Source of the DNA: Uranotaenia lowii
Lineage: Eukaryota; Arthropoda; Insecta; Diptera; Culicidae
Assembly (NCBI RefSeq): GCF_029784155.1
Contig: NC_073692.1
Location: forward strand, 327,627,920 to 327,691,919
Direction of reading: 5' to 3'
Length of the DNA: 64,000 nucleotides
Part shown: piece after piece, positions 31,954-43,744 of the stretch
How positions within the stretch are numbered: position 1 is the first letter of the stretch
Layout: each line of letters begins with the position of its first letter
The notes under the pieces: generated by a model
What the model was told of the DNA's origin: nothing
What the model saw: the letters and a program-made list of their open reading frames with translations, nothing else
Databases searched by the model: none
Translations under genes and position numbers: made by a program

Positions 31954-34805
31954 GGGGCTTATTCTGCGAGGCGAGTGACGTGAAGTGACTTCGTTTTTTA
32001 GAGTCACCGTATTCTAGCAGGCGAATGCCGTGACTTGAATGAACTTTAGGTGACTTGAATGAACTTTTTTTACTGTCACCGTATTCTCAGAGGCGAATGG
32101 CGTGACTCGAGTCGTTGGCAAGTGACTTTTGAAGTCGTTACCTATTCGGCAGGTGACTTGGAAGGAAAAAAATTTAAACAAAAATAAAATTAATAGTTTT
32201 CTAGTCCAAGGGAAATTTGAAGACGTTTAAAAAGCCTATAAAATTTTAGAAAGTTTTCTACATCAAATTGGGATCATTTTTAAAAATGGACTCGAGTGGA
32301 CTTGAACAGTTTTAAGGAGTCGTCTATCGAAAAAGAGGTTTTGGATATGGTGTTTTTGTAATATTTCAATTTGTTCAGATGTTTTAATATTTTTTGGGGT
32401 TCGAGTGATAAGACCAACCTTCGACAGAGTGCATAATTTCGTAAGAAAATTATTTTCATATGAATAACTTTACACGGAAAATGACACATGGGAGACGAAT
32501 GAAAATTTCACTTCATTCGCCTCGCCTTATTTTTACCAGGATAATATTTATAACGAAATATTAAAAAAAAAAATATCGAAAAACAGGAATAAAATAATGG
32601 TTTTGTTTCAAAACTATTTCTATTTATATTGGTCACATATTCTGTATTAAATAACCACTTTATTTGCTCATTGGTTCCCACTGGGCACCATTATTCAGTG
32701 CGTAAGCATAAGTCGGCCAATTCCGTTCCAAAATCCTGCTGAGGGCAGTCACCACGGTTCGAGAACAATTCACTTTGGTTGACTGGATTAGAACCGTAGT
32801 TGTTAATCCTGATGTTAAGATATCCCTGGAGAAGGGATCAATCTGATTCGCCGCCATCGAAATGAGGCGGTAAAGCTGTTGCAACGTTGATTAGCCTCCA
32901 GGATGCATCCAGGCAGTCGATGTTTTGGTCCCCAAGCTTCAGCCGTTTTTGCCGTTTTCTTTTCCATGGTTTTGTGCAGCAGCAGAGGAAGAAACATGTT
33001 CTGAAATTAATTTGAAATTTTATTATGAATTAAATTTTAATGAAAGAAAATTACCTTTTTCGATGAAACGAATTCTGAATTTTGTTGACGGTTTTGATAG
33101 TTCTGTTCATCCTACAGCCCAGCGAATGAACACAGAGGAAAATGTTAAAGGAAATGTAAGGGGAGGTGATGCGTAAATTTATGTTTAATTTTTTTTTTAA
33201 ATAGAAATTAAAAAAAGGATACCTTTTTGTTGTTGAAGAGTGCTAATTTAACAGTTTTTGTTGGAAACAATCATGTGTAACGGCTCTGTATATTTAATGT
33301 AATGCATTTGTGTTAAAAATGTGCAACCGAATGTACAAAGTTATGCATTTAATAATTATGATATGCATCACCTGATTAAGTACACACATTTGAAAAAAAT
33401 CATTTTCGGATGAACTCCAAAAAAAAAGTCAAGGATCATGAATCTTGATTACTAAGGTATAGTTATCTGTTTTTACATTTGTATTAGTAAACTACCAATA
33501 AAAAAAAGTTTGATGTGATTTATATATTCCAAAAATTAAAAAAAAAAAACAGAACAGAACAGAATATAGGTCGAGTTGTTTATTTTCATTTGGGGCTACA
33601 TATTTGAAACATTGGTATGCATACTCCACGATGAAAACGTTTAAAAGGGTACTCAAAAATCAAGATTTCCTTGAGTTTTGCATTAGAAGATATTTTTATT
33701 GATATCAACTGAAAACATAATTAAACGAAGATGCAGAACAAATATAAAAGAAGTTTGTAGCCCAATTTAAGCTGAAAATTGTATGTAATCTTCTATTTCT
33801 AACTCTATTTTAATTTTTTTTGGTATTTGATAAAAACTCGAGAATCAGAAATCAGAAATCTGTGAATCTGAACCTTCACATAAAATCTTCATACTTGAAA
33901 TCCTAAATCTCACAAAAAAACGATGCATTTTAATCGAGGGATTAACTAAAAAATTTTCACTTTTCAATCTTCAAAATATGATTTCTTTAATTGCAAAATT
34001 TGAAATTTATCGAACAATCGGGGAATTTCAGATTCTTGTTTTCAATCTGCGTTTTTGTTTCAAATTCGAAATTTACTTTTCAGACATTTGAGACTTCATA
34101 TTACAAATAAGCGATGCAAAGTTTGCAAAATAGGTCTCTCAAAAAAGGATTTATTGGATAGGATAGGATATTTGAGCATATTGAATTTAACTTAAAATTT
34201 GCAAAAATCGCAAATTTTGTTGATATCAACTGAAAACAACTCAATTTTTAAAAACAATTCAGGTTACTAAAAACAATTTTAGATTTCAGTTTTCAATCTG
34301 AATTTAAAATTCTTAAACTATATGATTTTTCGATTTTAATTGAAGAAACGCGAATAGAGAAAAAAAATTCGACTCCATTTCGAATCTCATTAAAAAAAAA
34401 CAAATGATAAATGCAAATCGAAATCTTCAACCTGAACAGTTTGAATTCCGCTTAGGGTTTTGTAAACAGCATATTAAAATAATGATTTATTTCCTAATTT
34501 GGTTTAGTTGCTTAAAAATGCATAAATTCAGTATCAATTTTAAAATTCTTCATAAATGTGACGTCATCCAAGAAATTGAATATCACACTACCTGCTTTGA
34601 ATGTTGCTTACATGTTTGACAGTTCGCATGGTGAACCCGATGAAACTGGTTCATTGCCTCTGGAACGTCAAAATGAACTTCAAACCACCGAGGCAATGAA
34701 CTAGTCACCGTGAGTGAGTCGCCTCTCGGAATACCCCGACTAGAGTCATGTGACTACGACTAATGTGACTCCGAGTCACTTCATTCGCGTCGCAGAATAA
34801 GGCCC
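31954..34805. mobile_element. Harbinger-like element with 3-bp target duplication and repeated subterminal motifs
   Basis: The left end ggggcttattctgcgaggcg and the right end cgtcgcagaataaggccc are inverted and flanked by ACT (31951-31953 and 34806-34808). Removing the insert and one ACT restores the mariner reading frame (KVVTPN). A 3-bp target and GGG(G/C)CTTATT ends fit PIF/Harbinger. The first 200 bp repeat variants of gtattct-agcaggcgaatgccgtgac-ttgaatgaac four or five times, and a mirrored set lies near 34,690-34,790. An unrecognised minus-strand open frame sits at 32,660-33,000. No DDE nuclease was recognised, so it is probably non-autonomous. Confidence 0.7.
32660..32999 (-). pseudogene. 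unrecognised gene remnant inside the Harbinger-like element
   Basis: An acceptor-like ttaatttcag lies just before atgtttcttcctctgctgct at about 32,997, and a donor-like aaaaaggtaatttt stands about 65 bases upstream. This suggests a short intron at about 33,000-33,055. The exon reads MEKKTAKTAEAWGPKHRLPG and then, after a one-base frame change near 32,880, QLYRLISMAANQIDPFSRDI to a stop at 32,660. Base composition is markedly richer in GC than the flanks. I do not recognise the protein. A Harbinger accessory (Myb-like) or a captured host fragment are guesses. Confidence 0.3.
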
Positions 34806-35153
34806 ACTACCTTCTTGCAAGTCGATAGTCCGGCTCGTTCTTTTGGCTCGATGCACGGTTGTAGGCGATACACCCAGCTTATTTGCGGCATCTCGGAGAG
34901 AGAAAGAGAGGTTAGGGTTACGCTTGAAACTACCGGCAACTCTCTTTGTCGTTTCAGCGGCTTCCGGTTTTCGATTTCCCCTAGATCCAGACTTCCTGGC
35001 TGTCGACAAACGTTCCCCAAACACTTTAATTACATTTGTAACGGGTGATTAGGCAACTTTTAGCGGTTTTGCCAGCTTTGCGTGCGAGTAGCTTGGATTT
35101 TCGCGATGCGTGAGCAAAATTTTGATACGCTGCTCTTCTTCCTTGGACGGCAT
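34806..35153 (-). pseudogene. mariner transposase, N-terminal DNA-binding part
   Basis: From ATG at 35153 (MPSKEEEQRIKILLTHREN) with an in-frame stop about 35 codons later, then FGERLSTARKSGSRGNRK and the second helix-turn-helix SLRDAANKLGVSPTTVHRAK near 34,850-34,900. A one-base shift follows before RAGLSTCKKVV at the insertion point. The paired helix-turn-helix layout is that of Tc1/mariner transposases. The piece joins in frame to 31,949 and below once the inserted element and one copy of its target duplication are removed. Confidence 0.8.
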
Positions 35154-35281
35154 TTTGACAACTGAAGAGTGAATTCCACACACACACCTTCAAAATGAGG
35201 GGTATTCAGGTTTTTAAAATGCAAAATTTAAAGAAATACGTCTAGTTGATATTGACCAAATTTTGACCGTATCACCCTTTA

Positions 35282-38200
35282 TTTGTGGATTTTTTTATTT
35301 ATTTACTAAGCAACGAAATGTTTGCGATTTTTAACCCCCTAGTTCATTTGTATATTTTTTTGTTTAAAAAAAATAAAAATTTAGATATGATTTTTTGTTA
35401 TATTTTTGGGATAACTTTAATAAAATAATTTGTTTTTTTTTAACTGTGAAAAGCTAAGTTACTCTTTTGATAAAGATTATTTTATTTTTAAAGTAAGAAG
35501 TGTATTCGAAAAAATTGTAACACTTTGTTTTGTTTATAATTTCTGCACGTATTAATGAAAGTTGATTAAAAGTTTTAGTGAAGCTACCTAGTAATGTAAT
35601 GTTTACATGTGTTTTTTTTTCGATCTGTATAGTAGTTTTTGAGATATTGTCGTTATTGAATAATTTTTTTTTGGACAGGATCATGGAAAATTCAGGAAAG
35701 TCCAAGTAGGAGACTCAAAAACAGCTGTAATTTGACTATTCGACTGAAGTTCATATGATAAATCATTTACGGAGTCCAAAGGTATCTGAAAATGTGCTAA
35801 TTCATTTAAAATTTAAGCTTCTCTTGAAGTGAAGATAATGAATTCCATGAAGGTAGGGAATATAACTGGTATTATCAAGCGCAAATCAAAGCCTGGAGAT
35901 ACTTTAAAAAATAAAGTCTGATAAGTTGCATGTCTAGCACTTGAGGTGGTTGACGATCTGTCATAGCTGAAAATCAGTCAGTGTTACATAACTATTGACA
36001 CAATAAATGGCTCAATATACAAAGAAGGCATTCAAATTTGAACCTTTTTCTCAGAAAAACAAAACTTCCATAGATTCTTCAAAGTTGGTTGGATCAAACT
36101 CAAATATGTTGTCAAATCTGCTTAAATTGTCATAACTTCGATCAAATTATATCTTTTGAGTAGTTTCGAAAATCATGCTACAGGAAATAAAAAACGTAAT
36201 AAAAAGTCTTAATTTAGAAGAAGCTCTAAGGGCAGTTTGTTTCTATTATCTCGTTTGATACTGATTCCTTTGAAGACTTTTTGAATCTCGCATATTTTTT
36301 TATCCGTTATTCGCAATACATTCTCCCATTAATTGACCAGACAAATCCCTCCTCCGAAAAATCTTATTTTGCACCATTCATCTTGCTTTGGCCAAAACTT
36401 CCCTATTTATTAAGATATATATCCAGTGCGGAGAAGTGTTTCCAAAAAAAAAGTAACATCCAAAGGGGGATGCATTTCTTCCTTGCCAGCCAACATTTGA
36501 CCCGAACGACCGTCTTCTGATGGTAAGAAAAAATTGGTTTCCCCACCAAATAAAAGATGAACGTTGCTCCGTGTATTCGGGAAACTAAATTATAAGCTTT
36601 CGAGTGGCAGTTTAGGTCAGAATGAAGGATCCCTTGCCGCGTTTCGCCGTTGAGGTATTATAGAACATCGTCGAGAAAAGGGGAGGGTTTGTTTGTATTA
36701 AGAAGGCTGATAATAATTTATTTGATTACTGCCAAGTATATCGATGACCTTTCGGGTCGCAGCTATAAATGGTTATTGGACATTGTAAGACATTCCTCTG
36801 GTTATATTTAGCGTCTCAATGCTGCCATTAAAATGGCTAGCCATTGAGTAACTGAGAGATTTTGTTGTTGGGGGAGGCGTGTGCCCAATGAAATAAATCA
36901 AATTAGTCTCCGTTTAGATGGATCAGTGCTGCAATTTGTGGTTATTGGTGATGTAGGCAATTTTTTCTGACCCAACTAACTGTCCAGTATGCTAGGGGTA
37001 CGATAATGAAGTAACGTTGTTTCATTAATAAGCCTAATAAAAGCTTGTTCAAAAGTTGCTTCATTACCGAATATTTTTTTTTGGACAGGAAGAAAACGCA
37101 GCAGGACGAATAGCGAGCTTCAAAAATTGATTAGACAAAATGAAACCTCCAATCTGTTGTGCGTTTCGTTTATGTCCTGACCATAAAGTTGGAAAGTCCT
37201 TGCTGCCTCGGGGTAATCAAATCGCCATGACGTAAAGAAAAGTCTCCTGTAAATGAAGACCTATTCTCGTATACAAAATAGGACTCGGAGACATTCTTAA
37301 ATCTTTAGGTGGACCAACCAAAAGTTATTCCGTTGCCATGATTTGGTTGCTAGCCAGTGATATCCCGAATGAATCTATGAAGAGTTTTCCGTTTCGGGGA
37401 GGTAGTAAATTAATTTGATTACTCTTCTAGAATAAAAAGGTCAGCTTTTGGGAAATGACGAAAAACAACATTGAGGCAGAATGGCAGCAGTAATCAAATT
37501 ATATTAACAAATAAACATCATCGGTTGCGTTGTAAAATGTGGATCAGTGTGTTTACTGTTCGTGAGAGCAGAGGATGCTTTTGGCTACCTAATCGCAATA
37601 TCTACAATACTGTTTAGCTTAACTTCAAACTTAACTTAAAAAAAAACACAAATTGCACGAATTTCACGAATGAATTTTTAAAAATATATATCAGAAACAA
37701 AAAAAAAGACACGGTTATCGTTATCCTGAATACAGATTTTTGATGCCGAATAAAGTAAACTATTGTCAACTAAAATCTTCAAATGACACATTCCACGCAT
37801 TTGTACTGTTCACGAGGGTTTTTTTTTGCATTTGCGTATAAAAAATCTCAAAATTGTTTATAATTTAAACTATTCAAATCCCACAAAAACCAACGGAAAA
37901 AGATAACAAAAATTTGAACATTTGTAATATAATTTTGAAAATCAATTGTTTTGTTGGAAGAATGTTCACAACTTTTACTGATTTTTTTCGAAAAATGCAT
38001 AATACGTTTGAAAGCCAATAAATACTGCTTTATTGAGAAGAAAAAATAATTTGTTAATATCCAATGGAGTGGTCTTAATGAGTGAACTCACTCAAAGAAA
38101 ACTTTTCAATGTTACGTGAAAGAGACGATTCTGCAACACTTATTTTTTAAAAAATCGGTTGTTTTGATAATAGCGCGAATGAGTGAATTAACGTCACAAA

Positions 38201-38540
38201 ATTTTATTTTTTGTAAAATTGTACATACCTAGGGTTTCCCATTAAATTTAAGGACGATTTCTACACAACAATGCTAACTCCGGATGACATTTAAACTGCT
38301 GATTTTTTCTGTGTGTTGTTGTTTACAGGTCAATTAAAAACTCTGTGTAACGTTAGCTCCAGTTTCATAATTTTCGTAATCATGAGATTATCCCGAAAAG
38401 GCGCAAAATATTGTGCAGAAATAATGTACTTTCCTCAACATTTCACTGAGTCAGTGTGCGAAAATGAAAGCTGTATGCATTGGAACTGTCATAAAATCCA
38501 ATCCAAAAGTAAGCAGAGAAAGGAAGCTTTGTGGCAAAAA
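35282..38540. other. unassigned stretch, partly of even base composition
   Basis: 35,282-36,500 is AT-rich with no gene. 36,590-37,620 is less AT-rich and less repetitive, with no long open frame. It may be host intron or intergenic DNA, including possible conserved noncoding sequence, which cannot be judged from one genome. Confidence 0.45.
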
Positions 38541-38550
38541 AAAAATCTGG

Positions 38551-38700
38551 GCAGGAATCGAGTCCGGTGGACAAGACTTTGGTCCGGATCGTCTCGCGTG
38601 CTTACGCCAGTGAAAGACTGCTTCAATTCGGGGCCCTCTCTGCACCGTCCATCGTGCCAAGGTAAGATTGGGTGTCGAGACATTTAAGCAGCTGAAGCGA
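38551..38700 (+). pseudogene. mariner transposase relic, N-terminal helix-turn-helix part
   Basis: In shifted frames the sequence reads ESSPVDKTLVRIVSRAYA and then, from about 38,644, TVHRAKVRLGVETFKQLKR, which is the second helix-turn-helix and linker of DD37E-type mariner transposases. At least one frameshift separates the two. The matching C-terminal part lies at 39,830-40,240, beyond an inserted hAT element. Confidence 0.6.
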
Positions 38701-38741
38701 TGATGAAACCTAATGCAAGTTTATTACAAAACGCTTCCAGG

Positions 38742-39810
38742 TAGAGATGTACCGAATAGTCCTTAATACTCCTTATGTTTTATTTAGAAGGACATCAGAT
38801 GAATTTTCACTTTTAGGACGTTTTAAAAACGAACACACACATATAGGATCTCAGTGAAACTTCATGTTTCTTTGAAGAGATCTAAATTTTACTTATGACT
38901 AAAGCGTACATTTTTTAATGATATAATGGCTAGCATCTTACTAACGCTAAAACCACCAGCCCACAGAAAGAGTACTATATATGCCGTGGATGAGACTCGA
39001 GCTCATAACCTGTGGCTTAGAAGACGAAAATCCTATCCTCTAGGCCACGGTCAGCGGCTTGTCACCAAAGAGATTAGGTTTCAGTGAAATCTGGGAGAAA
39101 ACTTGTCCAAACAGATGCAAAGATATTAAAAATTGCTTATTTTATATTGAATGTTGAATTTTAGATAGCTGTCCTTAAACTAATTGCCAAAAAAACGATG
39201 ATCTTTAACTTTAAGAATACCATATTTTCTTCCAAACGAATCCACACGACCAGGTCTGAACGATTTTTTGAGAAATTTGTAAAAAAAGCATATTTTATCA
39301 GAATCTAGGCATTATTCTCAAACATACGAGAAGAAAAAAGAAAGTAAATAAATTTAAATTTAAAGTTTACATCGAACCACAGCAGCCGTGTTAAAATCGT
39401 ATCTAAGGGTTAAAGAAAAATGGATGTTTATATTGAAATTTAATCTAACAAATCGTTTTGAAACGCAAGATCTAAAAATCTTCAAAGAGAAATTTAAGTA
39501 TTTATTTGATTTAGCAAATAATCAGATTAAACCCGGGTAAAATCAGGAAAACTTCAAATAATATCTGGCAATCCAATTTCACTGAAACCATAACTTTTGA
39601 TGATTTTGTAGCTATATCAACTTTACTTTTGAATATTTTAGAAACTATCCAACATTAGTTTAAAAATTTTACAAGTCTGTTAGTGTATAAAATTTATAAA
39701 ATAAGTATAGGCCTGCCGAATACTTGCCTCAACTATTCTGTGAGCCGAATATTTGGCCTAAAGATTTTATGGCGGTATTCGGCGCCGAATATTCGGTTGG
39801 CCGATCTCTA
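38742..39810. mobile_element. non-autonomous hAT element with 8-bp target duplication
   Basis: The ends tagagatgtaccgaata and tattcggttggccgatctcta (inverted) are flanked by perfect copies of CTTCCAGG (38734-38741 and 39811-39818). An 8-bp duplication and a TAGAGATG start are hAT features. The right end is rich in ccgaatattcgg palindromes. It carries no transposase. A SINE (38911-39054) lies inside. It is inserted in the mariner relic. Confidence 0.85.
38911..39054 (-). mobile_element. tRNA-derived SINE nested in the hAT element
   Basis: Minus strand: box A tggcctagaggatagg (complement of 39032-39047) and box B gagctcgagtctc (complement of 38992-39004). A body follows, ending ccattatatcattaaaaaa, with the A-tail seen as T's at 38911-38916. 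It is a different family from the two SINEs near 15-16 kb. Confidence 0.7.
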
Positions 39811-39829
39811 CTTCCAGGTAACCAGTATT

Positions 39830-40240
39830 ACACTGTTCGGGATAGCCAAAGTGTTGAAGGGACGGAATCATAAATTTTTACAGAAAATTGAATGGTTTGT
39901 CAAGCCATACGAATGTGTGGCATGCATTCCTAGCCGTTCATGAACACTGATACATTGAATACATGATCATCCAGTACCTACTGTTTTGGCCTGGTTTTAC
40001 TCCATTTCTACTCCATTCACACATTGTACCGAAGGAGATGAATCCACCAAATTATGCTCAAGCGAGACGGTTTGAAACTGTTTAGGCCCATACAAAATGG
40101 TTTTTGGGAGAAGTTATGAAGCCTGCAGATTCTATCGGAAACTTTGCAAAAAACTGGAAAAAAAATTGTCAAAATCATCGCAAATCAGTTTGTGCTGAAG
40201 AGGTTGCCGCAGAATGAGCAGTCTTGAAACATAAATATGA
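39830..40240 (+). pseudogene. mariner transposase relic, C-terminal catalytic part
   Basis: Reads LFWPGFTPF near 40,000 (second Asp block FWPD degraded to FWPG), then VPKEMNPPNYAQARRFETV, then a stop, then AHTKWFL and ADSIGNFAKNWKK-NCQNHRKSV. This is the second-Asp-to-Glu segment and tail of a DD37E mariner. The catalytic Asp is lost, the Glu block has drifted and stops interrupt the frame. Together with 38551-38700 it is one old mariner split by the hAT. Confidence 0.7.
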
Positions 40241-40384
40241 ACACTGGTCTACGATTGACTAGAATCTAATTCTCTATGCATTCACTGTGAAAGAACACTT
40301 TAGAAAACATAAAAGTGAAAAAAAATTGGATTTGCTCCAACATTGTGCTCATTTCAAATCGTGCTTCGACATAAGCACAAGCAG

Positions 40385-42600
40385 TCAAAATTCTCGTCGA
40401 CAGTTCGGACTTCGGCGGCTTCGCTGCCACGAATTTCTGGGTCTGCCTGTCCTTCGGATTCTATTTAAGCGCCTCTCTGCATATCTCGTTCTCATCTCTT
40501 CGCAGCGCAATCCATCTCCACTTACGTTCCCGAATCTCAATTTCTAGCGCACCTTTGATGACACCGGCGATGAGATCGAGTTGCCAGGCCACCAAGCACG
40601 GATGATACTTCTTAGCCAGCGATTCACAAATACTTGCAGTTTTCACGCCGTCACCGCATATGTGCACCAAGTTTCACAACCGCACAACAATACGGATTTG
40701 AAGTTTGAGTTGAAAATTTGGATTTTCGCTCGTAGAGAGATCTGGCGTGAGCGCCAGATGTTTCGGAGACTCGCAAACGCTAATCGGGCCTTTCTGATCC
40801 TGTTTTCGATGTCTTTTCTAGTACCACCATTAGGCGTTATCTGGCTACCTGGATACCGGAAGCTCTCAATTTTCTCAACCTGTTGCCCAACTACCACGAA
40901 ATTGGATGAATTCACTGAGTCGATTTCTATCGACTTGGTCTTTCCGACATTAATTTTGAGACCTAGCTTTCAGTGAGGTAGTCGAGTTTGCTCTGCATGT
41001 CTTGCTGTCTTTGGGCGAGCAAAAAAATGTCTGCCAGGTCTAGGTCGTTTAGCTGCTTCATTGTCGAAAGAATCCATGGCAATCCTCGGTTTGGTCTACA
41101 GAATCGTTCCAGTCAAGATCTCATCCATTACGATGAGCTGCGGTTATAAAATACATCCCTGTCTCACTCCAGCGTTGGATTGGAAAAGACACCGTCGTGC
41201 AAGACCTTGCACGAAAATGCCTCGTATTGTGCTTTGATGAGATGGACTAGTTTCTCTGGGACCCCTCGTCGCCTTAGAGCTGCCCAGATGTGTTCATGGT
41301 TAAGTCGGTCGAATGCTTTTTCGAAATCAACGAACACCAGAAGAAGAGAGTCCTGGAATTCGTTGATTTGTTCCAGTATGATTTATAGCGTTGTTATGTG
41401 GCTCACACATGATTGTCCATTCCTTTTGGGGATGAATAACACGAGAGTGTTAAAATCCGAGAAAAACAAATAAAAACAAACAACAAACAAAAAAACACAT
41501 GATCGTCCGGATCGGAATTCAGCTTGTTGCCGTCGAAGTGTAGCGCCGATTATCTCCTGTATATCCTGTTCAGGATCACTTTGAAGAGTACTTTGAGGGT
41601 TGTACAGTTATGCCTCGCCAGTTACCGCACTCTGTCAGGTCTCCTTTCTTCGGGAACTTTTCGAAGATACCCTGCATCTAGTTGGCTGGGAATGTTGCAG
41701 TTTCCCAGATGTCAGCGAAAAGATGGTGCAAAATTTGGGCTGACAAGGCAGAGTCGGCTTACAGCATTTCAGCATTTCAGCATTTTAGCAGGAATGCAAT
41801 CGATCCCAGGCGCATTGTTGGATTTCATGGTTTTGATTGCCGCTTCTATTTAATCCAGCAAGGTTGCTTTAGAGGTGACGCCATTAATGCGACTTACTCT
41901 TGGCGCTTCGAGCTACGAGTTCTGTTGTTCATCGCTATTCGTAACTCGTGAGTTGTTCGAAGTGCTCAGTGCATCGTTTGAGCTGATCTGTTCGATCGGT
42001 CATTAACTGAACTGCTCGGTCTTTGAACGGCTTTCCAGAATAAGTCCTTGCACCACTAAGGCGGCGAAAAAGTAATCGGATATCTCCGTTGGCGGCTACT
42101 CTTTTCCCTCTTCGGCTAGGGAGTTTGTCCAGGCTCTCTTGTCTCGTCTACAAGCTCGTTTATACGTTACTGTTCCGTCTGTCAGCAGCTCCGAGGCTCG
42201 GGTTTCAAGCTGTTCAACGTATGCACTTTTCAGGTCTGAATTCTCCAACCGGCGGACGTCGTATCGACACCCGACTTTCTCCTCTCGCCGTTGGACACCC
42301 GCAACTCTCAGTCGTATCGTCTATCTGCGCTTCGTTTGTTGCGGACGTCTAAGGGCTCCTTCTCCATTTTCAGATGATGCAGATGTGGTCAATTTGATTT
42401 TCTGTTCGGTCATCTCGGGATACCCAAGTGTCTTTATGTGCTGGTCGATGGGAGAAGAGCGATCAACCGATCACCATGTTGTTGTTGCCATAAAATTCTA
42501 TAAACAGCTCTCCGTTTTCGCTCATCTGACCTAGACCATGGCGCCCCATGATGCGCTCAAAGTCCTGATTATCGGAGCCAATCTTTGAATTGAAGTTGTC
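40385..42600 (-). pseudogene. RTE-like LINE relic (endonuclease to DUF6451-like tail)
   Basis: On the minus strand, with many frame changes, the order is: endonuclease residues NFNSKIGSDNQDFERIMGRH near 42,590, ENQIDHICIS near 42,390, the RT start AIKTMKSNNAPGID near 41,840, the block NEFQDSLLLVFVDFEKAFDR near 41,350, and VGKTKS near 40,940. The C-terminal block GSQITPNGGTRKDIENRIRK and NEICREAL follow, up to 40,461. The RT active-site block reads LDLADI instead of LADD, so it is dead. Both flanks are truncated, and its 5' end abuts the poly-A of the next LINE. A 77-bp retroposed insert interrupts it at 41,419. Clade assignment to RTE is from remembered family motifs. Confidence 0.75.
41419..41495 (+). 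mobile_element. 77-bp retroposed fragment with A-rich tail
   Basis: It is flanked by 13-bp near-perfect direct repeats, cacatgattgtcc (41406-41418) and cacatgatcgtcc (41496-41508). It begins attccttttggggatgaata and ends in an A/AAC-rich tail. It splits the LINE relic at the GRSCVDH region. The source transcript is unknown. Confidence 0.65.
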
Positions 42601-43520
42601 TTTTTTTTTATTTACATAGTATTCCGTCTCACGACATATGTAACTTGATGAACATAATTCCTAAAATTCACTCGGTCCATGGCAACCGTTCTCCAATTTC
42701 TCGGGCACCCCACGTTGGCCAGATCACGCTCCACTTGGTCTAACCACCTCGCTCGTTGCGCCCCCGCTCGTCTTGTTCCTACCGGATTCGTAGCGAACAA
42801 CTGTTTTGCAGGACAGTCGTCTGGCATTCTCGCAACATGTCCCGCCCATCATATCCGGCCAGCCTTCACTACCTTCTGGATACTGGGTTCGCCGTAAAGT
42901 CGCGCGAGCTTGTGGTTTATCCTTCGCCTCCATACTCCGTTCTCTTGTACGCCACCAAAGATGGTTCTTAACACTCGTCGCTCGAATACTCGCAGTGTAC
43001 GCAGGTCCTCCTCAAGCAATATCCATGTCTCGTGCCCGTAGAGAACAACCGGTCTAATGAGCGTCATATACAGGTTACACTTCGTGCGAGGGCTAAGTCT
43101 TCACGACCGCAGTTGCTTGTGGAGTCCATAGTAGGCACGACTTCCGCTGATAATTCGCCTCCGGATCTCACGGCTGGTGTCATTGTCTGCGGTCACCAGT
43201 GAGCCGAGATAGATAAAGACTTCGACTATCTCCAGCTCGTCGCCGTCGATCGTGACCTTGTTATTACTGGACAAGCGGGTTCGGTCGGTCTCGGATCCGC
43301 AGGCTAGCATGTACTTCGTCTTGGACTTATTAATCATCAACCCAATCTTTCCTGCTTCGCGTTTCAGTTTGCGGTAGATCTCCTCCACCGCCGCAGATGA
43401 TCTGCCGACTATATCTATGTCATTGGCAAAGCAGATAAGTTGACTGGATCTGTTGAAAATCGTACTCCGCATTTCGCCCACCGTTCGTCGAATAACACCT
43501 TCTAGCGCCACGTTGAACAT
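42601..43520 (-). pseudogene. 5'-truncated RTE-like LINE (RT palm to 3' end)
   Basis: One minus-strand frame of about 303 codons runs from 43520 to 42612, with only two in-frame stops at 43,101 and 42,849. Both are TGA where related elements have CGA (SR-RLSPRTK and RI-RWAGH contexts). It contains the RT active-site block CFANDIDIVG, where N replaces the first Asp of FADD, then INKSKTKYM, YLGSLVTADND, RPVVLYGHETW and WAGHVARMPDDC. The 3' end is marked by an A-run (T's at 42,600-42,610). The 5' end is truncated near 43,520, as is usual for LINEs. It lies directly upstream of the second LINE relic in the same orientation. Confidence 0.8.
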
Positions 43521-43744
43521 ATGGTCAGATAAAAGACTAAAGAGTTTTATAATGGTTTAATGATGACCACATAAAAAGCTTAAATTTGACGTTTCTATCG
43601 CAAATTAACCAATAACACGCTTAGGGTGAGTTCCTCATATCTGAGTTGTAAATAATTAGTACAGTAAATCAGGACTGACTTTTTGAATGAAGAGGGATTG
43701 GTTGTGAATGACCCGTGGAATAAACCATGAGTTGAAGTTAAATT

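Larger units (their letters stand above)
30765..35279 (-). mobile_element. DD37E-type mariner, internally deleted and carrying two inserted transposons
   Basis: The inverted ends aagggtgatacggtcaaaat (30765) and its complement ending at 35279 are flanked by TA (30763-30764 and 35280-35281). Its own sequence amounts to only about 750 bp (30765-30868, 31782-31953 and 34806-35279). The rest is a MITE (30869-31781) and a Harbinger-like element (31954-34805). The transposase lies on the minus strand and lacks everything after the first catalytic aspartate region, so it was already a deletion derivative and could only move in trans. Confidence 0.85.
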
